Position numbers and translations under genes: made by a program
Shown here: in pieces, positions 25,798 through 35,104 of the stretch
Layout of the letters: the number at the start of each line of letters is the position of its first letter
Numbering within the stretch: position 1 is the stretch's first letter
Notes under the pieces: generated by a model
Seen by the model: only the letters and a program-made list of their open reading frames with translations
The model's database searches: none
What the model was told of the DNA's origin: nothing
NCBI GenBank assembly: GCA_963721115.1
Contig: CAVRIA010000005.1
Location: 310,001-374,000 of the forward strand
Direction of reading: 5' to 3'
Length of the DNA stretch: 64,000 nucleotides
Source: CAVRIA01 sp963721115
GTDB taxonomy: Bacteria; Desulfobacterota; Binatia; HRBIN30; CADEER01

Positions 25798-25822
25798 CGT
25801 AAGACGTCTTCGCTTCGCGGTG

Positions 25823-26161
25823 TTACGCAGGCCGCTTGAACAGGGTCTGCATCTTCATCGCCAGACCCATGTCGCCGGCGATCTTGAGCTTGCCGCTCAT
25901 GAACGCCATCTGGCCGTTCAGCTTGCCGCTGATCAGATCGACGTAGTCGGGGGCGGCCAGGGTCATCGTCATGTTGGGAGAAGGAGCCGTCCCCTCGCTC
26001 ACCTTGGCAGCGCCGTCCTTGATCTCGACGTAGTAGTTGCCCCCGCCGTCGCCCGTCAGATTGAACTGGATCGTGGAGTTCATGCCCTTCGCGGCGTCGG
26101 CGTTGATCGTCGACGGCATGGCATCGAAAATCGCCTTCACCTCGTTTGCCGTGTCTGCCAT
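25823..26161 (-). CDS. SCP2 sterol-carrier-domain protein
   Basis: A 112-residue stand-alone SCP2 domain (MADTANEVKAIFDAMP; TIQFNLTGDGGGNYYVEIKDG; MTMTLAAPDYVDLISGKLNGQMAFMSGKLKIAGD; AMKMQTLF). Such proteins bind fatty acyl-CoA, sterols or other lipids in a hydrophobic tunnel. AGGAGG lies 8 nt upstream of the ATG. Its place between a hopanoid gene and lipid-catabolism genes suggests lipid or hopanoid binding, which is inference. Terminates at the shared hairpin. Confidence 0.93.
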   Translation of the reverse strand: MADTANEVKAIFDAMPSTINADAAKGMNSTIQFNLTGDGGGNYYVEIKDGAAKVSEGTAPSPNMTMTLAAPDYVDLISGKLNGQMAFMSGKLKIAGDMGLAMKMQTLFKRPA

Positions 26162-26330
26162 TTGCTTATCCTCCTCTCAGATACTCGGGCGCGGCAGCGT
26201 CCCGGTTTTTGATATTGCGCGAACCCGTAGGAAAGACTTCCCGCAGTAAACCGCCACCACCCCTCGACCATCCTGCCTAATATGCGACGCTTCTGCGCTT
26301 GTCAATCGCGCTCGGAGCGCGCCTGACGCG

Positions 26331-27371
26331 TCAACGCGTCGGGCGGGCGGAGAGACGCCAGAAGCTGGCCGGGATGTCGGCCGGCAGATTCAGCGTGCCG
26401 CCGATGTTCGAGTAGGGGAAGTAACGGGCGTTCACGTGCGCGTGCAGCGGCGCTCCCGGCCCGTCGTGAATCTCGTAGTCGAGCGGCAGAGGACCGAGGA
26501 TCTGCAGCGCCCGGTGCAGCAGCAGCGCAAAGTCGTCGAGCTGCGCCGGCGGCAGCTCGGTGAGACACCCGTCGAAGTCCGGGCAGACGATCTCGTAGCT
26601 GCGCGGGAACGCTCCGAAGGGGCAGAAGTAGAGCAGGCAGCCGTTGCGCCGCTCGATCAGAAACCCTTCGTCCTCGACGAAGGTCAGGATGTCGCGCCAC
26701 AGCTCCGGCTCTTCGCGAAGACGGGCGCGCTCGAGCGAGAGCGGCGGAAAGGGCCGGTCGCAGCCGATCACCTGATTGTGCAGATGCGGCTGGGAAGCTC
26801 CCGATTCGCGCCCCTGGTTCTTGCGGATCAGGACGGACCGCACGGCCGGATTCTCGTAGGCGATGCGCGCGACCGCGACGTCGGCGCGCAAAATGGCCTG
26901 CAGATGGGCGGGGGTCAGCAGCGCGCTGTACAGCAGCTCGTCGCGGTGGCGAGCTCCGTCGGCGAAATGGCGCGGATCCTCGACCACGACGTAGGACTCG
27001 TTGCGCCCACCGGTGCAGACCTCGGGGATGCGCGGGTAGAGGTTGCGAAAGGCGCGGATCAGCCAGGGGCTGGAGTTCGGAGCCGCTCCCTGGACCTCCG
27101 CCGGGCGCACGCGCAGGAGCTCCTCGGTGGTCAGCGCCTCGTTGCCGGGGCAGAACGGGCAGTCCCGCCGCGCGGCGTCGAGCTCGGCCAGGCGCGCCGA
27201 CTCCGCCGCGTGCCAGTCCGGCGGCTGGGCGGCGCCGGCGGCCGCCTGCGAGCGAAAGCCGCTCTGCTTCTTGTGAATGTCCGTGAAGTACGTGATCGTG
27301 CCGTTGAACGGGTTGCGCACCCACACCAACGACCCCTCGTTCTTGCAGAACTCCACCGGCATCGGCGCCAA
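26331..27371 (-). CDS. GalT-like HIT-superfamily nucleotidylyltransferase
   Basis: A 346-residue protein built of two HIT halves. The first has CPFCPGNEALT (zinc Cys pair) and LIRAFRNLYPRIPEV; the second-site motif is GASQPHLHNQVIG, matching the HPH active-site loop of galactose-1-phosphate uridylyltransferase with Leu replacing the middle Pro. YCPFG-type CPFGAFPRSYEIV and HAHVNARYFP follow. It transfers a nucleotidyl group to or from a sugar 1-phosphate; GalT, ADP-glucose phosphorylase or an Ap4A phosphorylase-like enzyme are alternatives that I cannot separate. It is a single gene, with about 170 bp before the SCP2 gene. Confidence 0.8.
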   Translation of the reverse strand: MAPMPVEFCKNEGSLVWVRNPFNGTITYFTDIHKKQSGFRSQAAAGAAQPPDWHAAESARLAELDAARRDCPFCPGNEALTTEELLRVRPAEVQGAAPNSSPWLIRAFRNLYPRIPEVCTGGRNESYVVVEDPRHFADGARHRDELLYSALLTPAHLQAILRADVAVARIAYENPAVRSVLIRKNQGRESGASQPHLHNQVIGCDRPFPPLSLERARLREEPELWRDILTFVEDEGFLIERRNGCLLYFCPFGAFPRSYEIVCPDFDGCLTELPPAQLDDFALLLHRALQILGPLPLDYEIHDGPGAPLHAHVNARYFPYSNIGGTLNLPADIPASFWRLSARPTR

Positions 27372-27473
27372 CTCGCGCTCCGGACTATAGTGTAGGACGC
27401 CGCGATGGCAAACGCGGAAGCGGGCGGAGCGGCTGTGCCCAACAATTCAATCCACCTGCACGTGGCACCTGCC

Positions 27474-27545
27474 AGCGAAAACGGACATCCAGGCGGGGAG
27501 GTTGCGGGATGATCCGTAGATTCCCGTTTTCGGGGGAATGACGAA
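27474..27545. repeat. REP-like hairpin in the GalT/secreted-protein divergent gap
   Basis: The 359-bp gap from 27372 to 27730 shows no supported gene. It contains CGAAAACGG (27474-27482) and CCGTTTTCG (27524-27532) flanking GGCGGGG, followed by GGGGGAATGACG. This resembles the common CGTCATTCCCGC...GCGGGAATCCA extragenic palindrome also seen at 35815-35925. Confidence 0.5.
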
Positions 27546-27730
27546 TTGGGCTCGCCCCTGACATGTTGGGTGGAGCAGAAAAGGCGTGGCCACGTGGCGT
27601 TTGCTGCATCGCTTTCGGGCGCTCACCGTCTACCACCGGGCCGCTCTTCTGTGCTAAGGCGCGTCTCTGCCCGCGCTGGCGGGGGCGGGTGAATACGGAA
27701 ATGCGCAGCGCCACTTCGAAGCGCCGACGG

Positions 27731-29668
27731 ATGGCACGAACGATCGCCGGAGTGGTGCTCGCGCTGCTCTGCCTTCCCCACAGTGCGGCAGCGCAGACGG
27801 CCACCGCGACGATCACGCCGACGCGCAGCCGGACACCGACCGAGACCGTCTCGCCGAGTGTCACCCCGACCTTCTCGAGGACCGGGACGCCGACCCGAAC
27901 GCCGACCCCGACCCGCACGTCGACCGGCACGGCGACCAGCACGTCGACCGCGACCTACACGTGGACCGCGACCGTGACCCGCACTCCCACCGCGACGCGA
28001 ACCGGGACTCGCACGCAGACCCCGACACACAGCGTCACCCCGACGTTCACGGAGACGGCGACGCGCACCTCGACGAACACGCCGACCCGCTCGACGACGC
28101 CGACCAGAACCGCCACCGGCACGAGCACCGCGACGGTCACCCGGACACCGACCCGAACGCCAACCCCGACCGTCACCCTCACCCGCACGCCGTTCGCCGG
28201 CTCGATCAGCGTCGACCTGCTCGAGGACCGCCGCGGCGACAACAACAACGGAACGTTCACGACCATCGTGTCGGCCCTGGTCGCCGACCGCAACGGCAAT
28301 CCGGTCGGCGACGGGGCCGAGGTCACCTTCGGCCTCGACCCGGCCGTCGCCGGCGTCGCCATCACCGCACTGGGCCGCGTCGGCGAGCTACCCGACTGCG
28401 ACGTCTCCACCTACGAGGCCGACACCGGCCTGCAGATCCTGCCGCAGGCCGGAACGGCCCTCGCCTGCCTCCGCTACGTGGCCAGCCTGGAGGGCACCCG
28501 GGTGACCGTTGTGGCGGAGATTCCCGTCGTCGACATCTCGCTCCGCGCCCAGCGTCTGGTTCGCCTGCCGGCGGCGCCGACGCCGACGCCGAGCTCGACG
28601 GCGACGCGAACGTCGACGCCTACCGTGACGGCGACGTCCACCGTGACGAGAACCGGAACGGCCACCGAAACACCGACCGCCACCGCCACGCCCACCGACA
28701 CGGACACGCCGACGCGCACCTCGACGCCGACCAGTACGGCCACGCCGACGGAGACCGACACGCCGACCGAGACGCCAACGTCCACCCCGACCTACACGCC
28801 GACCGCCACCCCGACGGTGACCGAGACCCCGACCGCACCGATTCGCGTCGCCGCCGGCCAGAGCGCGGCACGCCCGGGCGGCGAAGCGGATTTCGAGGTG
28901 GAGATGGTCGACAAGCTGAGCCAAGTGGTCGCCCTCTCGTTCGACATCCTCTTCGACGCCGACGCCTTCGACTTCAGCGCCATCGCCTCGCGCTGCGAGA
29001 TCGATCCGCGTCTCGACACCCACAGCCTGCAGGTGAGCGTCGCCTTCGATCCGTTCGTACCCATCGGCAAGCGGCGCTTCCGCTTCGTGCTCTTCGACCG
29101 GGGCGGACCGCCCGACCTGATCGGCGACGGGGCGCTGGTCCACTGCGCGCTTCCGGTGCGCGAGGACGCGCGCCTCGGTCCCTCCCCGCTGACCCTGGAT
29201 CGGGTGCTGGCCGGCGATCAGGACGGCGCCCTGCTGGATGTGCTCAAGGTCGACGGCTTCGTACTCATCGACCCGAACGCGGTACTCCCGACGCCTACGG
29301 CGACCGCCACCGCCACCCCGACGGTGACCTCGACCCCGATGGCCACACCGTCTCACACCGCCACGGCGACCGGCACGGCGACGCAGACGCCGACCGACAC
29401 TCCGCTTCCGACCGTCACCCCGACGCCCGGCGACACCGCGACGGAGAAGCCGAGCCCGACCCCGACGGCGACTCCGCTGCCCTGCATCGGCGACTGCGAC
29501 GGCAACCGCGCCGTCAGCATCAGCGAGCTGGTCCTGGCCGTGAACATCGCCTCGGGTAGCTCGCCGGTCTCCGCGTGCCTGGCGGCGGACCGAAACCGGG
29601 ACGGCTCGGTCAGTATCGACGAGCTCGTCGCCTGCGTGACCAGCGGATTGGTCGGCTGCCCGCGCTGA
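27731..29668 (+). CDS. Secreted protein with cohesin-like and dockerin-like modules joined by Thr/Pro linkers
   Basis: 645 residues from MARTIAGVVLALLCLPHSAAA (Sec signal). Order: Thr/Pro/Ser-rich linker 25-157; Ig/invasin-like domain 158-278 (ISVDLLEDRRGDNNNGTFTT; VTFGLDPAVAG); linker 279-373; cohesin-like domain about 374-515 (RPGGEADFEVEMVDKLSQVV; SFDILFDADAFDF); linker 518-583; C-terminal module 584-645 with two EF-hand-like loops (CDGNRAVSISELVLAVN and DRNRDGSVSIDELVACV) framed by Cys, ending GLVGCPR. The last part is a dockerin-like domain also found at 34615-34804 and as a relic at 30961-31123. It is probably cell-surface or extracellular; partners unknown. In-frame starts upstream (27563, 27701) lack a signal peptide at their N-terminus. 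Confidence 0.75.
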   Translation: MARTIAGVVLALLCLPHSAAAQTATATITPTRSRTPTETVSPSVTPTFSRTGTPTRTPTPTRTSTGTATSTSTATYTWTATVTRTPTATRTGTRTQTPTHSVTPTFTETATRTSTNTPTRSTTPTRTATGTSTATVTRTPTRTPTPTVTLTRTPFAGSISVDLLEDRRGDNNNGTFTTIVSALVADRNGNPVGDGAEVTFGLDPAVAGVAITALGRVGELPDCDVSTYEADTGLQILPQAGTALACLRYVASLEGTRVTVVAEIPVVDISLRAQRLVRLPAAPTPTPSSTATRTSTPTVTATSTVTRTGTATETPTATATPTDTDTPTRTSTPTSTATPTETDTPTETPTSTPTYTPTATPTVTETPTAPIRVAAGQSAARPGGEADFEVEMVDKLSQVVALSFDILFDADAFDFSAIASRCEIDPRLDTHSLQVSVAFDPFVPIGKRRFRFVLFDRGGPPDLIGDGALVHCALPVREDARLGPSPLTLDRVLAGDQDGALLDVLKVDGFVLIDPNAVLPTPTATATATPTVTSTPMATPSHTATATGTATQTPTDTPLPTVTPTPGDTATEKPSPTPTATPLPCIGDCDGNRAVSISELVLAVNIASGSSPVSACLAADRNRDGSVSIDELVACVTSGLVGCPR

Positions 29669-29807
29669 GAGTCGGCGGAACTGGATGAAGCGGGACAAGC
29701 GCGAACGGCAAAGGCTGAAGCGGCCGCAAAAGACGCAGCTGCCCAGACCATAAACCCGCAATGACCACTGCCTTGCACGCCGGCACTTCGCGCCGTAAAT
29801 TGCCGGC

Positions 29808-30960
29808 ATGGCCGGCAATCTGATTCCACGGCTCTTCCGCCCTCCCAAAGGTTCGTATTTCCTGTTCGGACCTCGGGGGTGCGGAAAGAGCACCTGGCTG
29901 CGGCAGCTCCACGCCGAGGCTCACTGGATCGATCTGCTCGACGAGGGACGTTACCAATCCTACTTGGTCGACCCGTCTCTCTTCTCTGCTGAGCTGGATG
30001 CACTCGCCGACCGAGCAACGGTCGTGATCGACGAAGTCCAGCGCCTTCCGAACCTGCTCAATGTCGTGCACCAGAAGATCGAGACGAAGCGCCTGCGATT
30101 TGCCCTATTGGGTTCGAGCGCGCGCAAGCTCCGTCGGTCGGGAGTGAACCTGCTCGCCGGCCGAGCGCTGTTGCGGCACCTGCATCCCTACCTGCCGGAA
30201 GAGCTCGGCGACGCCTTCCGCCTGACAGACGTCCTCGACACCGGCGCTCTGGCGATCATTCAAGCGGCCGAGGACCGTCGTGACGCGCTGTCGTCCTACG
30301 TTCAACTCTACCTGAAGGAAGAGATCCAGGCGGAGGCGGCGACGCGAAATCTCGCCGGCTTCGCTCGTTTTCTGCCGATCGCTGCATTGTTCCACGCGCA
30401 GTCGCTGAATGTATCGTCGCTGGCGCGCGACGCGGGCGTGGCGCGCACGACGGTGCAAGGCTACCTGCAGATCCTGGAGGACACTCTTTTCACATTCCAG
30501 GTCCCGGCCTACGAGGCGCGGTTGCGGGTCCGTGAGCGACGCCACCCGAAGCTCTATTGGGTCGATCCGGGACTGGTTCGAGCCGTTGGCGGGGTCCTCC
30601 GGTGCTCCAGATCCGGGCACGAGTGGGGCGTTGTTGGAGGGGTGGATCGCGCAATGCCTGCGTGCCTATCACGACTACAACGGGCTCTACGACGAGATCG
30701 CCTACTGGGCCCCCGCCGATGCCCAGAAGACTGAGGTCGACTTCTTGTTGCGCCGCGGGCGGCGCTTCGTCGCCATCGAGGTCAAGGCGACACGGCGCTG
30801 GCGTCCGGACCTGACAAAGGGGCTGCGAGCGATCGGATCGCTCGCCGGTGTCGACCGGCGCATCATCGTCTATCAGGGCACGCAGCGTCTTCGCCCCGAA
30901 CCCGGGATCGAGGTGATGCCGGTGACGGACTTCCTAACCGAGGTTCAACGCGGTCTGTGA
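29808..30960 (+). CDS. AAA+ ATPase with DUF4143 C-terminus (one frameshift)
   Basis: Walker A GPRGCGKST (residues 23-31), Walker B TVVIDEVQRLPN, sensor ALLGSSARKLRR, then a winged-helix segment (NVSSLARDAGVARTTVQGYL) and the DUF4143 end YWVDPGLVRA... GALLEGWIAQ... EVDFLLRRGRRFVAIEVKA, which resembles a restriction-endonuclease-like fold (E-x-D..EVK). The frame shifts at 30590-30595 in a GGGG run, consistent with one extra G; repaired length is 383 residues. Members are standalone mobile-type ATPases, often linked to defence or toxin systems, of unclear function. It stands between an intact and a degenerate copy of the dockerin module. Confidence 0.8.
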
Positions 30961-31123
30961 CCCTGCCTCGGGACTGCGACGGCGACCGTCTGTGAGCATC
31001 AGCGAGCTCGTGCTGGCCGTGAACATCGCCTCCGGCAGCTCGCCGGTCTCCGAGTGCCTGGCGGCGGATACCGTCGACTAGGTCGTCGCGTGCGTGACGA
31101 GCGGCCTGGTCGGCTGCCCGCGC
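30961..31123 (+). pseudogene. Degenerate dockerin-like module relic
   Basis: Directly after the ATPase stop, the sequence matches the C-terminal module of the secreted proteins (CLG.DCDGDR, SISELVLAVNIASGSSPVSECLAAD ... VVACVTSGLVGCPR) but has frame changes, a deletion where the second calcium loop should be, and a TAG. Nucleotide similarity with 34622-34801 and 29482-29668 is obvious by eye. It is a decayed copy, not a gene. Confidence 0.8.
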
Positions 31124-31205
31124 TGGGAGCACGGCACTGCCCGGTCGTCCACCGCATCGAAGCACGTTGGTAGCCGGCGGCGCAAAGTTGTTGTAAGCCG
31201 ATTCC

Positions 31206-32062
31206 GTGGCCAGGCACGTGCCGTCGCAGCCTCCCTCGTCCCGATATTCCTGGATCATCTTCGACGCCGACAACACCCTCTTCGACTTCGATCGGGCCGA
31301 GCGCGGCGCGCTGGAGCGCACCCTCGGCCGGTTCGGGATGATCTGTGACGCCGAGGCGCGGGCGCAGTTCACCGCGATCAGCGCCCGGCTCTGGCGGGCG
31401 TTCGAGAGCGGCGCCATCACCTCCGCGCGCCTGCGAGTGGCGCGGTTCGAGGAGCTGCTGGCCGGGCGGGTTCCCGCCGTCGACCCGCAGCTCGTGAGCG
31501 AGGCCTACCTCCGCGAGCTCGGCGGCGAGGCGCATCTGCTCCCTCGGGCGGAAGAGGTGGTGCGGCGGCTCGCGGTCTCGCACCAGCTCCTGCTCGCCAC
31601 CAACGGCATCGCCGACATCCAACGCCGGCGCTTCGGCGCCGCGACCATCGGCGACTGCTTTCACGACGTGGTCATCTCCGACGAGATCGGCATCGCCAAG
31701 CCACACTCGGGATTCTTCGACGAGGCGTTCCGTCGCATGGGGGATCCTGCGCGCGAGCAAGTGCTCCTGGTCGGAGACAGCCTCACCTCCGACATCGCGG
31801 GCGGCGCGGCGTACGGGATCGACACCTGCTGGTTCTGTCCCCGTGATCCCCCAGCGACCCCGGCGCGCATTTCGACCGCTGCGGCGACCCCCTCACGCGT
31901 CGCGACGAGTCCGGCAGCCTCCTCGGGCACCACGGGCGACGAGCCAGCGCCGTGCATGGCGACGGACGAATCGAGGCGTCGCGTGCGGCAGCGGAGGAAC
32001 CGAGTCCCACCTATCGCATCCGCGATCTGCGGGAGCTGCTCGCGATCGTCGCGTTGCCGTGA
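31206..32062 (+). CDS. HAD-family phosphatase, YjjG/5'-nucleotidase-like (one frameshift)
   Basis: The start is a GTG at 31206. Motif I FDADNTLFDFD, motif II LLATNGI, motif III IAKPHSGFF and motif IV LVGDSLTSDIAGG are all present, with the cap in between, as in YjjG pyrimidine nucleotidases. After CWFCPRD (about 31850) the frame changes: the reading then runs openly for about 70 residues and ends in PTYRIRDLRELLAIVALP, the normal C-terminus of the family. The roughly 50 residues before this (GAHFDRCGDPLTRRD...) are not expected and look like an insertion. One missing base would restore the frame. Confidence 0.75.
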
Positions 32063-32100
32063 CCGAGAGCGGCGCTCGGTGAAGTACCCACCCGACCACC

Positions 32101-32241
32101 GCCCTCGGCGAGCTCCGACGGGTTCTGAAGCCGGGCGGACGTATCGTCGTCGGCGAGCTCTTTCTCGATCCGGACTACTTCTCACCGAGGCCTTTGGGGG
32201 AGCTTGCAAGAGGCGCGGGTCTCGATCCGACGATCACGTCT
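32101..32241 (+). pseudogene. SAM-dependent methyltransferase fragment
   Basis: The frame reads ELRRVLKPGGRIVVGELFLD then PDYFSPRPLGELARGAGL, the post-motif III helix and strand of class I methyltransferases. No start, no SAM-binding glycine loop and no normal end exist around it. It is a remnant wedged between the HAD gene and the secreted-protein gene. Confidence 0.65.
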
Positions 32242-32356
32242 CGCGAACGGGCGCCGGGCCGCAGCGCGGGGAAGAATGCTGCTCCGGTTTCGTCCGTCAG
32301 GGTCCTTTCGGCCGTTCGTGACGACCCGCCTGGACTTCGTGCCGGCGTGGTGCAAG

Positions 32357-34804
32357 ATGGGCTCGATGAGATTGCTCGCGAAGCGAGCGGCGGCGATCTC
32401 TTTCGGGTTGTGCCTTTCATTGGTCATCGGCCCGGTTCAGGCGTGGCCGGCCTCGGTACGGAATGACGTCGTCTTCTCGTCCCGCGGCCAGGCCCTGTTC
32501 GGCCCCAACCAGGGCCAAGCCGGAGCGACGAAGACCATTCCGTTCGGGACCACTCCGGTCTTCCAGGACCAGCGCGGGCCGGTGACGCGCGGCCAGATCT
32601 ATCACCTCGACCAGGACATTCCCGTCGGGACCGCCCAGGCGATCTGGCAGAAGGCCGTCGACACCTGCAGAACCAAGCTCACCAGGACCCAGACGGTCAG
32701 CATCAAGGTTCTCGGGGCAACGGTATCGAGATCGTGCCGCGGCTCCGCGACGCCGACGCAGAGCGAATGCATCAACGGCGGCACGATTCACCCCACCCTC
32801 AGCGCCACGTGCTGTGTCGTCGGCGGCACCTACCCGAACTGCACAAAGCCCTTCATCGGGTCCGCTACCGTCACGGTCTCGACCAACAAGCTGTCGTTCA
32901 ACGTGGGGCCGGGCATCGGCCCCGAGCCGACGACGGGAACGACCCGCCCCTACGACGTGGGGTTCATCGCCACGGTGCGCAGCGACGTCGAGGTGGGCAT
33001 CGGAGGTGCCGTGGTCCTCGACGGGGGCAGCGTCGACGTCACGTACCCGACCTCCTTCCGCCTCGAGACCAGCGCGGACGACGTCGCGCCGGGCGACACG
33101 TTCACAGTGACGGCGACGCAGGTGCCCGGCGCGGTCCGCATGGCCACCAGGTACCCGAACATCTCGCTCTCGCTCAACACGTACTCCAAGGTGAACGCCC
33201 AGGTCGGCGTCGAGTACGCGGGCATCAACTACGATACCGGCGATCAGATCCGCTCCAACGTCACCGTCGACGCCTTCGACACGGCGAACGACGCCAACGC
33301 CGACGACCAGGGCCGCATCGTCAGCCCGATCGTCGAGGTGAAAGCCGGTCTCGGCGCCGGCCTCCAGGTTCAGGTCAACACCGACGTCTCCATCGGCGGA
33401 GTCTCCGGCACCCACCTCGATCCGATCGGCCCCTTCGTGCTTCCCCTGCAATTCACCTACGACGTCACCAACCCGCCGAAGCCGGTTCCGTTCTGCGACG
33501 TTCTCCCCCGGCCGGACTGCTCGCTGAATCCCCCGGTGTCGACCGACATCATCGAGACGCTCTTCCGAACCCCGCTGCTCGACACCCCCGCGGTCCCGGA
33601 TTTCAACGGCGGCAACGACTTCACGGGCGTGGCCGGTCAGGACGTGCCGATCCAGCAGGCGCGCAACGAGCTGCTGCCGGACGGCTCCATTCGCAATACG
33701 ACCATCACGGGCAAGCGGGACGCGTTGCAATCGAGCCTGGAGGCGGTCGGCGGCGACCTCAGCAAGCTCGGCATTTCCGACGGCGTTCTGGACACGGATC
33801 TGGTTCGACTCGGCGTCGACATCGACGGCAGCCTGACCGGCTTCGGCCTGCCGCCCGGCGGCGCCAACGTCGAGCTCCCTCCGCAGCTGCCGGCGAATTT
33901 CCCCATCCCCAAGCTGCGCGGCAAATACCTGCTCGAGGCCGAGGCGAACCTGATCGACCTCGACGCGATCGATTTCCTGTACTTCGACCAGGAGATCGTC
34001 TTTCGGCCGAACTTCAAGGTCCGGCTGCGATTCGACAAGCCCGTCGAGGTGCGGGTGGTGGGCTCGGGGGCGGGGTTCGAGACGCTGCCGCCCGACGGCA
34101 ACGGCGGCTATGTGATGGAGCTGCCGGTGAGCGCCGACGCAGCCAGTACGCTCGAGGTGAAGCAGGTCGAAGGCGGCGTGACCATCACGCCCAGCTACTC
34201 CATCTCCGACAACCTCTTCGAGAACAACCTGGACTGGCTGATCAACTCCGGAATCCAGGGAACGGTGGGGCAGCTCGTGCTGGGCGGCGCCATCGTCGCC
34301 ATCGCCGGCCCGATCTTCACCGGGGTCAGCGACCTCGACAGCTTCAACTTCGCCCTCGGCCAATTCGCTCCCACGTTCGACAACCCGATCCGCATCCCGG
34401 CGCACGACCACTTCAACCTCGGAGGGTTCGGGAATCCCGTCGCGGGCAGCGCCCTGTCGGTCTCGGCGAATCGAGTCGGCCCAACCCGAACCGTCACGGC
34501 GCCTCCGACCGCCGGCACCACCCCCGGCATCACGCCGACGCCCGGAGGGGGCGGGCCGACTGCGACGGGCACCGCATCTCCGCCGTCCACGCCGACGCCC
34601 ACGGCGACCCCGCTGCCCTGCCTCGGCGACTGCGACGGCGACCGCTCCGTGAGCATCAACGAGCTCGTGCTGGCCGTGAACATCGCCTCCGGAAGCTCAC
34701 CGGTCTCCGAATGCCCGGCGGCGGACCGGAACCGGGACGGCCAGGTCAGCGTCGACGAGCTTGTCGCCTGCGTGACCAGCGGACTGGTCGGCTGCCCGCG
34801 CTGA
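32357..34804 (+). CDS. Large secreted protein of unknown function with C-terminal dockerin-like module
   Basis: 815 residues. A signal peptide (MRLLAKRAAAISFGLCLSLV...PVQA) precedes a 680-residue region I do not recognise. It is rich in beta-type segments with several Cys (CRTKL, CRGS, CINGG, CCVVGGTYPNC, CDVLPRPDC) and Asp/Asn-rich turns (DTANDANADDQG). A Gly/Pro/Thr linker (34480-34610) joins it to the CLGDCDGDRSVSINELVLAV / DRNRDGQVSVDELVACVTSG module that ends GLVGCPR, almost identical to that of the protein at 27731-29668. The module likely anchors or docks the protein outside the cell. The start may be the ATG at 32357 or 32366; no clear ribosome-binding site. Confidence 0.7.
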   Translation: MGSMRLLAKRAAAISFGLCLSLVIGPVQAWPASVRNDVVFSSRGQALFGPNQGQAGATKTIPFGTTPVFQDQRGPVTRGQIYHLDQDIPVGTAQAIWQKAVDTCRTKLTRTQTVSIKVLGATVSRSCRGSATPTQSECINGGTIHPTLSATCCVVGGTYPNCTKPFIGSATVTVSTNKLSFNVGPGIGPEPTTGTTRPYDVGFIATVRSDVEVGIGGAVVLDGGSVDVTYPTSFRLETSADDVAPGDTFTVTATQVPGAVRMATRYPNISLSLNTYSKVNAQVGVEYAGINYDTGDQIRSNVTVDAFDTANDANADDQGRIVSPIVEVKAGLGAGLQVQVNTDVSIGGVSGTHLDPIGPFVLPLQFTYDVTNPPKPVPFCDVLPRPDCSLNPPVSTDIIETLFRTPLLDTPAVPDFNGGNDFTGVAGQDVPIQQARNELLPDGSIRNTTITGKRDALQSSLEAVGGDLSKLGISDGVLDTDLVRLGVDIDGSLTGFGLPPGGANVELPPQLPANFPIPKLRGKYLLEAEANLIDLDAIDFLYFDQEIVFRPNFKVRLRFDKPVEVRVVGSGAGFETLPPDGNGGYVMELPVSADAASTLEVKQVEGGVTITPSYSISDNLFENNLDWLINSGIQGTVGQLVLGGAIVAIAGPIFTGVSDLDSFNFALGQFAPTFDNPIRIPAHDHFNLGGFGNPVAGSALSVSANRVGPTRTVTAPPTAGTTPGITPTPGGGGPTATGTASPPSTPTPTATPLPCLGDCDGDRSVSINELVLAVNIASGSSPVSECPAADRNRDGQVSVDELVACVTSGLVGCPR

Positions 34805-35104
34805 GAGCCGGCACATACGCAGTAGTCCACCACCTCGAAGTCGTCTACGTCCCTCTTCCGCAGTATCCGCCCAACCCGCCCAGCCGCTTGGCCCGAAAGC
34901 GCCGCCTGGACACTTGTCAGATGGTTCCCACCAACATGCTGTGAGATCGACCGCAACGCAGCATGTCCAGCGACCATCGGAAACGGGTGTTCGGCGCGAC
35001 AGTCAGTGCGCAGCCCGCTAGTTTTCTTGTCTACAGCGGCTTCGCGTGCGATTCTCGGCGTGCAGGAGCAAGCACCTAAAACCATCCGCTATTCGGCATC
35101 CACC
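34805..35104. other. Gene-free gap
   Basis: 300 bp between the secreted-protein stop and the TIR gene. No open frame, hairpin or promoter pattern stands out. A/T content rises near 35020-35095 (AGTTTTCTTGTCTACAGC, CCTAAAACC), where the TIR gene promoter could lie. Confidence 0.4.

Noticed and set aside
28388..29893. A 501-codon minus-strand frame opposite the cohesin-like protein
   Set aside because: It is the shadow of the Thr/Pro-rich coding strand; it has no domain, and the plus strand shows a signal peptide and known modules.
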